Part shown: positions 41,732 through 50,047 of the stretch, piece after piece
How positions within the stretch are numbered: position 1 is the stretch's first letter
How the letters are laid out: the number at the start of each line of letters is the position of its first letter
From: Bacteroidota bacterium
GTDB taxonomy: Bacteria; Bacteroidota; Bacteroidia; Chitinophagales; Chitinophagaceae
DNA length: 64,000 nucleotides
Assembly (NCBI GenBank): GCA_023428755.1
Contig: JAEYWX010000012.1
Span: 62,001 to 126,000, forward strand
Direction of reading: 5' to 3'
The notes under the pieces: generated by a model
What the model saw: only the letters and a program-made list of their open reading frames with translations
Told to the model about the DNA's origin: nothing
Database searches by the model: none
Program-made: the position numbers and the translations under genes

Positions 41732-42484
41732 ATGGCACAACAAAAAGGAATCCTTCCGTTGAAGGGTACAATCGGTAACATCACTTTTTACAAAAGCAAA
41801 GACGGATACATGGCAAGAGAAAAAGGCAGCTTGAATGCTGAGCGTATTGCCACTGATCCTGCGTTTGCACGTACCCGTGAAAACGGTGCGGAGTTTGGCC
41901 GGGCCGGACAGGCCGGTAAAGTGTTACGCACTGCTCTCCGCTCTTTATTATTGAACACTGCCGACAGCCGTATGCTGAGCCGCCTCACCAAAGAGATGAT
42001 GCGGGTGATCCAGGCGGATACTATCAATGAACGTGGTTTGCGAAATGTGATTGATGGCGAAGCGGAATTGCTGGAAGGTTTTGAATTCAATGCCAACAGT
42101 AAACTGGGTACTTCGTTGTTTGCACCGTTTACGACGAATATTGACCGTGTGAGTGGAGAATTGAGTATCAGCATTCCCTCCTTTGTTCCATTGAACATGG
42201 TGGCGGCACCGAGTGGTGCGACGCATTTCAAAATTGTATCCGCTGGCGTAGAAATTGATTTTGAAAACAAAACCTATGTAGTAGGTTTTGCAGACATCAA
42301 TTCTCTTCCGATCAATTCTACTCCTACTGCTGTGGTGAACATCAGTCACCAGGTAACGGCCAATAGTACCAAGCCGTTGTTTCTGGTATTGGGGATTGAG
42401 TTTTACCAAGAGGTGAATGGCAACCAGTACAGTTTGAAAAACGGGGCGTTTAATGCGCTGAGTCTTGTTAAGGTACAAGGTTAA
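41732..42484 (+). CDS. Conserved Bacteroidota protein of unknown function
   Basis: 250 residues, no signal peptide. The N-terminal 75 residues are basic and glycine-rich (QQKGILPLKGTIGNITFYKS, FGRAGQAGKVLRTALRSLL), like the start of DUF6266-type proteins. The rest is beta-rich (ELSISIPSFVPLNMVAAPSG, KTYVVGFADINSLP). I recall similar proteins in several copies per genome in this phylum; no function is known to me. Two tiny membrane proteins and a terminator follow. Confidence 0.65.
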   Translation: MAQQKGILPLKGTIGNITFYKSKDGYMAREKGSLNAERIATDPAFARTRENGAEFGRAGQAGKVLRTALRSLLLNTADSRMLSRLTKEMMRVIQADTINERGLRNVIDGEAELLEGFEFNANSKLGTSLFAPFTTNIDRVSGELSISIPSFVPLNMVAAPSGATHFKIVSAGVEIDFENKTYVVGFADINSLPINSTPTAVVNISHQVTANSTKPLFLVLGIEFYQEVNGNQYSLKNGAFNALSLVKVQG

Positions 42485-42819
42485 AGGGACAAGGCGCAAG
42501 GAAAAGAAGCCAAAAGGCAATGGGCAATTGGCAATGGGCAAGTTGAAAGCCGATAGCCGGTAGTCTTTAGTTGGTAGTAAAACGGGGCAGTCGATTCTTT
42601 CTCTGACGGAGCCTTATCCATGAATGGATTCAGCAATGATTTATTGCAAGTACAAATACACTCCTGTGCGGATGAGGAATTGTATTGCCTTTTGTTTTAT
42701 GACTCTTCAGCTTCTGCTTGATGCAGGAAAGGTTCGCTCATCCTTCGACTACGCTCAGGATGGCTGGAAGACTCTTCGACTGCGCTCAGAGCTATTTTTT
42801 CAATTCACAAATTCAAAAC
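42485..42819. repeat. Non-coding stretch with dispersed repeats
   Basis: Holds a GGCAATGGGCAATTGGCAA cluster (42516-42541) and two CTTCGACTnCGCTCAG elements (42738 and 42773). No gene seen; the ATG at 42820 begins the next small gene. Confidence 0.55.
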
Positions 42820-43035
42820 ATGAAAAAGATTTTGAAACGAGCCAAGCGACGTACGCCGAAGTTTTTTGTGCAGGTGCGAAACGTTGGTGTGGCGCTGGCA
42901 GGTGTGAGTGCTGCGATACTTGCAGCGCCCGTGGCATTGCCTGCGGTGCTGATCAAGGTGGCCAGTTACTTAGCGGTGGCCGGTGCTGTGGCAGGTAGTG
43001 TTAGCCAGACGGCGGTTACGAATGAACGCAAGTAA
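42820..43035 (+). CDS. Small membrane protein, 71 residues
   Basis: Basic N-terminus (KKILKRAKRRTPKFF), then two adjacent hydrophobic stretches rich in Ala and Val (about 22-60; VALAGVSAAILAAPVALPAV), and a short polar tail. The layout resembles a holin or a small pore-type protein, but that is only resemblance. Start at 42820 opens the basic patch; the frame upstream runs through a dispersed repeat. Eight bases separate it from the next gene. Confidence 0.6.
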   Translation: MKKILKRAKRRTPKFFVQVRNVGVALAGVSAAILAAPVALPAVLIKVASYLAVAGAVAGSVSQTAVTNERK

Positions 43036-43043
43036 TTACTCCT

Positions 43044-43217
43044 ATGACAAGCTCGTACTTTTTGAAGACTGGTACAGCCGGTGGAACGCTTACGATTCTT
43101 TTTGCCAACATCCGCTCGGATGATTTGTTGAAGACGATGGTGCTGGCTGCGATTGGTGCAGCGGTGAGTGTGAGTGTATCGTATTTGATGAAGAAGGTGT
43201 TTGAGCGAAAGAAGTGA
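43044..43217 (+). CDS. Small membrane protein, 57 residues
   Basis: Starts SSYFLKTGTAGGTLTILFAN; one hydrophobic segment near residues 33-49 (VLAAIGAAVSVSVSYL) and a basic end KKVFERKK. Eight bases after the previous small gene and ending 15 bases before a terminator, so the two are very likely one unit. No family recognised. Confidence 0.55.
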   Translation: MTSSYFLKTGTAGGTLTILFANIRSDDLLKTMVLAAIGAAVSVSVSYLMKKVFERKK

Positions 43218-43232
43218 GCTGCAGGTTTGAGA

Positions 43233-43259
43233 GCCCCGAATTAGTTCGGGGCTTTTTTT
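43233..43259 (+). terminator. Terminator of the small-protein cassette
   Basis: GCCCCGAA (43233-43240), loop TTAG, TTCGGGGC (43245-43252), then T7. A textbook intrinsic terminator. Confidence 0.9.
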
Positions 43260-43544
43260 ATTCACGCAGGGTTTTGCGCTGCGCTTGCAAACTGGTTGGC
43301 CACAGATGGACGCTGATGAACACAGATGTAATACATAGAACCACGAATGGCACGAATGGACACGAATTGATGCTGTGCTTAGCTGGCATTATTTTTCACA
43401 CAGAGGACAAAGAGGGCGTTGAGGTTTATGTAATGTATTCGCTCACACTTCGACTGCGCTCACACTTCGACTGCGCTCAGTGTGGCTAAACGACCCTTCG
43501 ACTCCCGCTTTGTACGGGACAGGTTCGCTCAGGGTCTAACTGTG
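43260..43544. repeat. Repeat-rich non-coding stretch
   Basis: Copies of the CACAGATGGACGCTGATG / CACGAATGGACACGAATTG family (43300-43420) and three CTTCGACTnCGCTCA elements (43447, 43463, 43495). No believable gene. Confidence 0.6.
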
Positions 43545-43760
43545 TTATGATTGGAGGAAGTCTTTGATGAGGTTTTCGTCGATGCCGGTGAAGAGGGAGA
43601 ATTCTTTGATGGTGATGAATTCGTCTTTGGATTTGCCGAGGGCGGTGCGGATTTTCTGGAGGAGTTGCCGGGCGGTGCGGCCACGGCGGCCGGTAATGTT
43701 TTCGACATCCCGGGTGTAGAGGACTACACGCTGCGGGATCGGGTTGGGTATTGTTTTCAT
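43545..43760 (-). CDS. Small conserved protein, possible DNA-binding
   Basis: 71 residues. The pattern YTRDVENITGRRGRTARQLL then KDEFITIKEFSLFTGIDEN is one I recall from many small Bacteroidota proteins, often near mobile or repeat-rich loci. It looks like two short helix-turn-helix-type units. Function unknown; repeats lie on its 3' side. Confidence 0.6.
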   Translation of the reverse strand: MKTIPNPIPQRVVLYTRDVENITGRRGRTARQLLQKIRTALGKSKDEFITIKEFSLFTGIDENLIKDFLQS

Positions 43761-44003
43761 GGGGGCTGTATTTACAATAGTGAAAAATATTGTTCTACGT
43801 CCACTACTAAACTATTGCTTTGAGAGTAAAGAAACGAGGGGGAAATATACCCTTGTATGTCTTTTTTAATCGGCTTATTTTCCCTGCGAAAGTGCAGAAA
43901 ACTGCATTTGAAGAGGAGAAAAACATCCGATCAAGATGATGAAAATGGGATTGTTTGGGCGATTCGAAATGCCGTGCTTCGTGGTTCACCAACTCAATAT
44001 TGT

Positions 44004-44360
44004 ATGAATCATTTTATTTCGCTCCAAGAAGCCATTGACATGACCAGTTTGTACAGGCAGGAAAAGGAAAACATTCTGAAGCCTGCGTATCAAAACCAAA
44101 ACATTCTTGCCCGTTCGGAAGCGTTTGACAGGGCTGCGTTTGATACACTACTTGCAAAGAATGGTTGTACAGGATTACGGATTTATTATGGGATGGATAC
44201 ATCTCTGAAAGTACATGCGATTATTGTACCCATTGATGAAAACGGCAATGATATTTTGCCATCGGCTAATTCATTAACAGAAGAAGGTGAAGATGATATT
44301 GCAGAACGTGGTATCAGGTGTCCGGATAGTTGTCCGGTGGACTCACCTTTGAACAACTAA
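44004..44360 (+). CDS. Conserved Bacteroidota protein of unknown function
   Basis: 118 residues. Recognisable pattern: ISLQEAIDMTSLYRQEKENI, LARSEAFDRAAFDTLLAKNG, GLRIYYGMDTSLKVHAIIVP and CPDSCPVDSPLNN, with a Cys pair near the end. It commonly precedes a small multi-helix membrane protein, as here. Start at ATG 44004; the frame extends 49 codons further upstream without family character. The membrane protein starts eight bases after its stop. Confidence 0.65.
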   Translation: MNHFISLQEAIDMTSLYRQEKENILKPAYQNQNILARSEAFDRAAFDTLLAKNGCTGLRIYYGMDTSLKVHAIIVPIDENGNDILPSANSLTEEGEDDIAERGIRCPDSCPVDSPLNN

Positions 44361-44368
44361 GTATTCAA

Positions 44369-45034
44369 ATGGATTTCAAGGTAGAAGCGATTTTCAGTTT
44401 AACGGCAGGAGCCGGTGCATTGATTGGCTGGGTTAGAATTAAAAAAACTAACCCGGCCTATTTGCCTTTTATTCTTTTGCTGACAGCAGGATTTATCACG
44501 GAAGTGATTAGCCTGATTGTGACAACAAATGGATATTCGAATGCTTTATTTTATAACTTGTTTGCTTTGGCGGAGGCGTGTTTGGTTACGCATCTTTATT
44601 ACCGGCTGGGCTTGTTTCGGAGCAGGAAATGGTTATTGGGTCTGCAATTCTTTTTCATCCTTTTCTGGCTATGTGAGAGTTTTTATCATGGCAACCTGAT
44701 CAGTTTTTATTCTTACTTTCTCATCGTATATTCAACAATACTGGTTCTTCTTTCCATTCATCTTCTTCATTCGGTTGTTTTTCAAACTTCTTCCCGACTC
44801 TATCGTAATCCGGTGTTTTTGATCAGTATGGGGTTCATTATTTATTTTACTTACACGATTCTTGTAGAGTTATTCTGGTTTTACGGATTAAACCAAACAC
44901 CCGATTTCAGGAACCGTATTTACGATGTATTCAGTTATATCAACCTATTCACCAACATCCTTTTTATTCTGGCAACGTTATGGATACCATTGAAACGACA
45001 ATATATACTGCGTTCCTCATTGGCAGTATCGTAA
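44369..45034 (+). CDS. Seven-helix membrane protein, probable sensor partner
   Basis: 221 residues with about seven evenly spaced hydrophobic helices and no soluble domain. ATG 44369 starts the first helix (KVEAIFSLTAGAGALIGWV). The end overlaps the kinase gene by 55 bases, so both are made from one message. It may act as the sensory part of the kinase, which has only one membrane helix. Family unnamed. Confidence 0.65.
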   Translation: MDFKVEAIFSLTAGAGALIGWVRIKKTNPAYLPFILLLTAGFITEVISLIVTTNGYSNALFYNLFALAEACLVTHLYYRLGLFRSRKWLLGLQFFFILFWLCESFYHGNLISFYSYFLIVYSTILVLLSIHLLHSVVFQTSSRLYRNPVFLISMGFIIYFTYTILVELFWFYGLNQTPDFRNRIYDVFSYINLFTNILFILATLWIPLKRQYILRSSLAVS

Positions 45035-45732
45035 TCGGAGCACTGTTCCTGTATTTTGCGATCACGATGGTGCGCAATCACCGAAAGCACTTCGAATTGC
45101 TGCGCAAATATTATTTAAAAGAGGCAAGCCTGTTTGAAAACGACCGTGCACGGATTGCCCGTGATCTTCATGATGATCTTGGTCCGTTGGTGTCGGTGGC
45201 CAACCTGTTGATCCGGAATTGTAAGGGAGCTGATGAGGAAGAACGGGAGTACCTGGCAAAGGCAGAGGAATCGATGAAGGAATTAACGAAGCGGTTTCGG
45301 GAAACGGCGAATGGGTTAGCTGCTTCTGTTTTACATGACAAAGGATTACAGGCTGCGATTGATCATTTTTTGAATCGTTGCAAAACGGCTTCCGATATCC
45401 ATTTTTTATTTACTTATCAACTGTTGCATGAACCTAGTTATGAAACCGGGCTGCATGTTTACAGAATGGTGCAGGAACTGCTGCATAATGCCATCAAACA
45501 TTCAAATGCTACAACCGTGGAACTTCTTATAACCGAGCGAAAGGAGACGATTCATGTATTTTATTCGGATGATGGTGTTGGAATAACCACTGCAACGAAC
45601 CCAGGAGGATCAGGATTGAAAAATATGCGAAGCAGAGTGAATGTTTTAAACGGCATTATGGAAATAAGCAATGATCTGCCTAAAGGAACTGAGATTTATT
45701 TTGCGATACCCAAACAACAGACATATGAATGA
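44980..45732 (+). CDS. NarX-type sensor histidine kinase
   Basis: 250 residues: one membrane helix (about 9-30), then a HisKA_3 dimerisation domain with RARIARDLHDDLGPLVSVAN (His64), and a HATPase domain with VQELLHNAIKHSNAT (N-box), DDGVGI (G1) and PGGSGLKNMRSRV (G2). It would phosphorylate the LuxR-type regulator encoded next, whose start overlaps its end by eight bases. Confidence 0.9.
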   Translation: MDTIETTIYTAFLIGSIVIGALFLYFAITMVRNHRKHFELLRKYYLKEASLFENDRARIARDLHDDLGPLVSVANLLIRNCKGADEEEREYLAKAEESMKELTKRFRETANGLAASVLHDKGLQAAIDHFLNRCKTASDIHFLFTYQLLHEPSYETGLHVYRMVQELLHNAIKHSNATTVELLITERKETIHVFYSDDGVGITTATNPGGSGLKNMRSRVNVLNGIMEISNDLPKGTEIYFAIPKQQTYE

Positions 45733-46376
45733 ACCAACGACAATTGTACTAGCTGATGACCATTCGCTTTTCAGAGAAGGAATTCTATTGGTATTAAAAA
45801 AAGAGAAAAGTATTGTAATTGCAGGCGAAGCAGAAAACGGAGAGGCCTTGCTTCAGTTAATTGATGAAGTGAATCCCGATGTTGTAATTACAGATATTGA
45901 TATGCCTGTTAAAAAATGGAATTGCGGTTACAAGAATTGTAAAACAGCAACGGCCCCAAACAGGAGTATTAGCACTTACCATGTTTGACGAAGAGCATTT
46001 GTTGGTTGATATGATGGAAGCGGGTGCGAATGGATACCTTTTGAAGAGCAGCAGGAAAGAGGAGTTGTTACAAGCGATCCAATCGGCGAAAGAAGGCGGT
46101 ACTTATTTCTGTGAGCAAACAAGTACGCAGTTGAGTAAAATGATTGCTTCTACGAAAGTGGGTCGAAAAAAAGAAATGGTTTCATTTTCTGAAACAGAAC
46201 TCCAGGTGATGAAATTATTGTGTGAACAGTTGGCTACCAAGGAAATTGCTGAGCGGACAAAGCTTACGATCAGCACTGTTGAGAAAACAAGAACCCGGAT
46301 CATTGAAAAGACCGGATCGTCGAATATAATCGGTGTTGTGATCTATGCTATCAGGCATGGCTATTTTACTGTATAA
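45725..46376 (+). pseudogene. NarL/LuxR-type response regulator split by a frameshift
   Basis: The first frame encodes the receiver start (TIVLADDHSLFREG, Asp57 in VVITDIDMP) and then leaves the family after PVK. The second frame continues exactly where expected (KNGIAVTRIVKQQRPQTGVL, YLLKSSRKEELLQAI) through a complete LuxR HTH (FSETELQVMKLLCEQLATKE ... STVEKTRTRIIEK). One extra A in the A6 run at 45911-45916 explains the break. It may be a sequencing error, a recent mutation, or a site of slippage. It follows the kinase with an eight-base overlap. Confidence 0.85.
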
Positions 46377-46416
46377 GCAATTACAGATGCAAGATCAGTG
46401 GTGATTTGTTTGCATC

Positions 46417-46776
46417 ATGAAGAAGCGAGTACAACAATCTGATTTGAACAAAATCGAGAAAGAGCAATTTGAAGAAATTAAATTGCTTCTTACTTCGAGT
46501 TCGTATCAATATAATACTCTTCTAACCTTATCCCAATTGGCAGGTATGAGCCTAACAAATCTCAAAAAAGGCTTTAAGCAGCTCTACGGTATCAGTATTT
46601 ATCAATATTCGCTTCACGTAAGATTAGAGCAATCAAAACAACTTCTTTTAACAACAGATATGAGTGTGAAAGCTGTGGGGTTGGAATGTGGGTTTGTAAA
46701 TAGTCAGCATTTTATTACGACTTTTAAAAAGCGAGTGGGTGTAACACCGGGGGAATATAAAGCGATGCAGGTTTAA
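46417..46776 (+). CDS. Short AraC-type DNA-binding protein
   Basis: 119 residues consisting almost entirely of the AraC HTH domain: NTLLTLSQLAGMSLTNLKKG for the first helix pair and VKAVGLECGFVNSQHFITTF for the second, ending VTPGEYKAM. There is no sensor domain. It lies 40 bases after the response regulator and may control the MauE/SusCD locus further on. Confidence 0.85.
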   Translation: MKKRVQQSDLNKIEKEQFEEIKLLLTSSSYQYNTLLTLSQLAGMSLTNLKKGFKQLYGISIYQYSLHVRLEQSKQLLLTTDMSVKAVGLECGFVNSQHFITTFKKRVGVTPGEYKAMQV

Positions 46777-46803
46777 ATTGATTGATTTGCTTTTACAGAG
46801 AAG

Positions 46804-46967
46804 GCTTGCTACGCAAGTTGTTTCTTTGTCACTTTTTGTTTAGCCAATTCTTCGACAAGCTCAGAAGTAACCAAAAAGGCCCCCGAAAACCCCCGCCTGA
46901 CCGTCGGGCAGGAATGTACAGCCTGGTTTTCGGAAATTGCCTTGATTTAGCCGAGGTACTACTGTAG
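46804..46967. repeat. Intergenic repeat family, copy A
   Basis: About 165 bases, nearly the same as copy B at 47195-47358. It begins with GCTTGCTACGCAAG (hairpin), then CTTTGTCACTTTTTG, ATTCTTCGACAAGCTCAGAA, CCCCCGAAAACCCCCG and ends CCTTGATTTAGCCGAGGTAC. Confidence 0.8.
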
Positions 46968-47194
46968 TGAATAGCAGTTGAGCTTACACAATCACCCTGT
47001 GTGTTACAGGTTGATTCATTATTAAGGTAATGTAAGTTGAGATGAAGGGTTGGTAGTAGAAGTAAAATAATTGCTGTTATTTTCTTTCTTGATTTCGCTG
47101 AGGAATTATTTTGGTGAAGATTAGTTAAGCTTACACAATGATTCCATGTGAAACGGTTTGAATGGAATGTTGATGTTTTCATTTTTGCTTATGT

Positions 47195-47358
47195 GCTTGC
47201 TACGCAAGCATTTCTATTTTGTCACTTTTGCTTGTCCAATTCTTCGACAAGCTCAGAAGTAACAAAAAAGCCCCCGAAAACCCCCGCCTGACCATCGGGC
47301 AGGAATGTACAGCCTGGTTTTCGGAAATGGCCTTGATTTAGCCAAGGTACTACTGTAG
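47195..47358. repeat. Intergenic repeat family, copy B
   Basis: Direct repeat of copy A with scattered substitutions and the same ends (GCTTGCTACGCAAGC ... GGTACTACTGTA). Between the copies, another short motif is repeated: AGCTTACACAAT at 46980 and 47128. Confidence 0.8.
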
Positions 47359-47604
47359 GATCATCTTTTGCATTCTATTCAACTCCTTATGTGTAACAGT
47401 TTACTTCAGCAATAGCAGATTACACTTTAATTTTCACGCCAGCATTTATAATTATCATTTGATAGGGGCTTGTCAACAACTTTTTTGATTGTCCGAATTG
47501 AAACCAATAATGTCTTTTTTGAAACGAGGTTTATTTGCAATGCGTGAAATGATTTTCGAATTTTGATTATTGAAACAGTGGCGGGTTCATCTTAAACGAA
47601 AAGG
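47359..47604. other. Gene-free region before the MauE-like gene
   Basis: No open frame or strong hairpin seen. Together with copies A and B it makes a gene-free stretch of about 830 bases from 46777. Confidence 0.4.
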
Positions 47605-48024
47605 ATGAAAAAGCCAGCTGTTACAGAAATTTTTGCCAGCCTGTTGATTTTACTGTTTGCATACACTGCGACCAGTAAGTTACTCGCTTACCGATCATTT
47701 GCCCGTACACTTCGTGAATCACCACTGATTCATAATGGAGCAGACACAATTGGCTGGTTGCTACCCGCAATTGAGTATATTGTTGTTCTGCTCCTGTTTT
47801 TTCCCGCTTTGCGAACGATGGGTTTCTATGCTTCTGCCTGTTTATTGTTTGTGTTTACTCTCTATCTCAGTTATATGCTATTGTTTGTACCGCATTTACC
47901 CTGCAGTTGTGGTGGTGTATTACGAAGTATGAGTTGGCAGCAACATATTTTTTTCAATTTATTTTTTCTTGGTTTAAGTGTGTCTGGAATTTACCTGCAT
48001 GCGAAACATAAACATATTAGTTGA
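47605..48024 (+). CDS. MauE/DoxX family redox-associated membrane protein
   Basis: 139 residues, four membrane helices. The family pattern is clear: SLLILLFAYTATSKLLAYRS, LIHNGADTIGWLLPAIEYIV, YASACLLFVFTLYLSYM, and the conserved pair of cysteines in VPHLPCSCGGVL. MauE-like proteins are thought to handle disulfides at the membrane, like DsbB or VKOR. The DUF6520-like gene follows after 101 bases. Confidence 0.85.
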   Translation: MKKPAVTEIFASLLILLFAYTATSKLLAYRSFARTLRESPLIHNGADTIGWLLPAIEYIVVLLLFFPALRTMGFYASACLLFVFTLYLSYMLLFVPHLPCSCGGVLRSMSWQQHIFFNLFFLGLSVSGIYLHAKHKHIS

Positions 48025-48125
48025 TCTGCTATTACACACCGGAGTACTACGGTTGCATACAGACAGCTATAAGGGGAAGCCGAAAACCTTGAACAGAGTA
48101 GGCGCTCATCTAAAATTTAAAGAAT

Positions 48126-48413
48126 ATGAAGAAGTTATTATTGCCCATGCTGGCGGTTTTATTTGCCTTGGGTTTTAGCGCATTCAAAATACCCGAAAAA
48201 ATAAAACACACTGATCCCCTGTGGTACTTTACCGGTACGAGCACAGACGATCATAGCAACCAATCGCTTTATGAGCCATTGGATGATCAGGATGTGGAGG
48301 CTGAATGCCCGGGATCAAGTGAAGTGCGTTGTGTAATTGAAGCACCGGTTGATGGTATGACGGGTAAACCTAACCTGGCAAGTATCACGAACTTTGTTTC
48401 GTATAAGCCTTAA
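48126..48413 (+). CDS. Small exported DUF6520-like protein
   Basis: 95 residues. Signal peptide KKLLLPMLAVLFALGFSAF, then a short mature peptide with only two cysteines (AECPGSSEVRCVIEAP) and a polar end. It fits the DUF6520 pattern, small secreted Bacteroidota proteins usually encoded near MauE-like and TlpA-like genes. A strong terminator follows at once. Confidence 0.7.
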   Translation: MKKLLLPMLAVLFALGFSAFKIPEKIKHTDPLWYFTGTSTDDHSNQSLYEPLDDQDVEAECPGSSEVRCVIEAPVDGMTGKPNLASITNFVSYKP

Positions 48414-48420
48414 AAAGAAA

Positions 48421-48448
48421 AACACCGCAACATCTGCGGTGTTTTTTT
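48421..48448. terminator. Terminator between the DUF6520-like and SusD genes
   Basis: AACACCGCA and TGCGGTGTT form a 9-base stem with a 5-base loop, followed by T7; an A-run precedes it, so it can also stop the convergent SusD transcript. Confidence 0.88.
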
Positions 48449-48451
48449 GTA

Positions 48452-49792
48452 CTATGGGTTTTGTGAAATACCTGTCATTTGAATAACAAGATCCGGAATT
48501 CTGAACGTGTAGCGATCACTGTGCGGCGTTAATTCTACGAACCCGTTATTAACGAAGCGTTTTATTGTAACTGCAGTTGCAGCGGATTGGTTCAATCTTC
48601 TGAGATCACTCCAACGGACCGAACGAAAAATCATTTCTTTTCTACGTTCGAGTAATACTTTTTCCAACGCATCATTTGAATCCAGGGCCGTAAGTGGAGT
48701 AAAGGTTCCCGTTTTCCAGCGATTTACCAATAACAGGTTGAGTGTATTCATTGCATCATTTGCAAGACCAGCCCGAGCAAGTAATTCTGCTTTCATGAGA
48801 TAGAGTTCAGCAGAGGTGAAGCCATCGAAGATACGGGATGATGCATCGTGACTTCCTTTGAATCCATAACTGCCATCGGTATTTCTCCTGAAGTAAACCG
48901 TTTTTCTCTTATCGTTTGTATGATACGAGTTGTAAAGTGTGGTATCAATTTTTGCATCTGTATTCAGCATCGGTGCAGAAAGCAGTGTGGCGTGAAATAT
49001 TACCTCTGCATTGAATAACGGAACAGGACGTGTAAGGTTTTCGTTAAGTGTATTGAAATCGAGGAATGTATTGCTGATTTGCAATGCCTGTTCAGTGATC
49101 GTTAACGCTTCTTCATATCGCTGCATTATAAGTAATATACGAGCGAGCAAGGTGAGTGCTGCTGCTTTGGATGGACGTGTTTTCCATTCCTGTACAACAG
49201 GAAGTAATTGTATTGCTTTTTTTAAATCGGCTATCACCTGATCGTAGGATTGTTGTAATCCTGACCGAACTGTTGGTTGATTAAAGTCGGCATTTAAACG
49301 AAGCGGAATACCCGGATCAGTTGAAGCGGTTGCCGGGTTGTAAGCTTTTGCAAATAGCTGCAACAAATGATGAAAAGCAAAGGCCCTGTAAAACAACGCC
49401 TGGCCTTCTGCATTACTGAGCTCTGCGTTTGTACCCTGTAAGCCTCCCTCTTTTTTTATTGCATCGAGTACAACGTTTGCGATGTATGCATTGGCATAGG
49501 TAAGTGACCATGCATTCCTGGGATTTTCGTTGAATACATCAACAGCCCAGATGTATGCGTTGCGTTCGGCCAGCGGACGTACCTGCCACTGATCGGTTGT
49601 AACGTAGTAATTATCTACACCCAATTCAATTGCTGCAGGCCATGATGCATTCAGCGCTGTACTGTTGTCGAGTAAGGCCAATGCATCTTTTGCCGACGTT
49701 GGGATGGCAAGATCGGATGATGGTTTTTCGTCGAGGAATTTTTTACAAGAGAGTAGTGTGATACTGGTTATGATTATTATAAAGTATTTCAT
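48452..49792 (-). CDS. SusD/RagB family nutrient-binding lipoprotein
   Basis: 446 residues, lipobox TLLSCKKFLDEKPSSD (Cys16). The SusD fold is shown by the TPR-like segments NAEGQALFYRAFAFHHLLQL and AALTLLARILLIMQRYEEAL and the C-terminal LERRKEMIFRSVRWSDLRRL. It caps the SusC barrel and captures the ligand at the cell surface. It is shorter than many SusD proteins (about 500-600). Repeat copy C lies between it and SusC. Confidence 0.92.
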   Translation of the reverse strand: MKYFIIIITSITLLSCKKFLDEKPSSDLAIPTSAKDALALLDNSTALNASWPAAIELGVDNYYVTTDQWQVRPLAERNAYIWAVDVFNENPRNAWSLTYANAYIANVVLDAIKKEGGLQGTNAELSNAEGQALFYRAFAFHHLLQLFAKAYNPATASTDPGIPLRLNADFNQPTVRSGLQQSYDQVIADLKKAIQLLPVVQEWKTRPSKAAALTLLARILLIMQRYEEALTITEQALQISNTFLDFNTLNENLTRPVPLFNAEVIFHATLLSAPMLNTDAKIDTTLYNSYHTNDKRKTVYFRRNTDGSYGFKGSHDASSRIFDGFTSAELYLMKAELLARAGLANDAMNTLNLLLVNRWKTGTFTPLTALDSNDALEKVLLERRKEMIFRSVRWSDLRRLNQSAATAVTIKRFVNNGFVELTPHSDRYTFRIPDLVIQMTGISQNP

Positions 49793-49814
49793 GACGATGA
49801 TTTTTGCTTAATTA

Positions 49815-49954
49815 ATGCTGCTGCAAGCAGCAGGTTCTTTATGTCATTTTTTGCGGAAAAAAGTAACCAACCCTTCGACTTCGCTCAGGATAGCCCCGCC
49901 AACGGACACCCCTCGTTGGCGGATTGTACCTTGATTTAGCATTTGTACTACTGT
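49815..49954. repeat. Intergenic repeat family, diverged copy C
   Basis: Same order of parts as copies A and B, with a different middle: hairpin GCTGCTGCAAGCAGC, TTTATGTCATTTTTTGCGG, AAGTAACCAACCCTTCGACT, then CCTTGATTTAGC and GTACTACTGT. It separates SusC from SusD. Confidence 0.6.
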
Positions 49955-50047
49955 CGCTTCAACAATTGAAAATACATGTGCATGATCTGTGTATCAGTTT
50001 GATTAATAGTTGACATCAAGTTGTTTTATTAATTAAATGGTACAATT

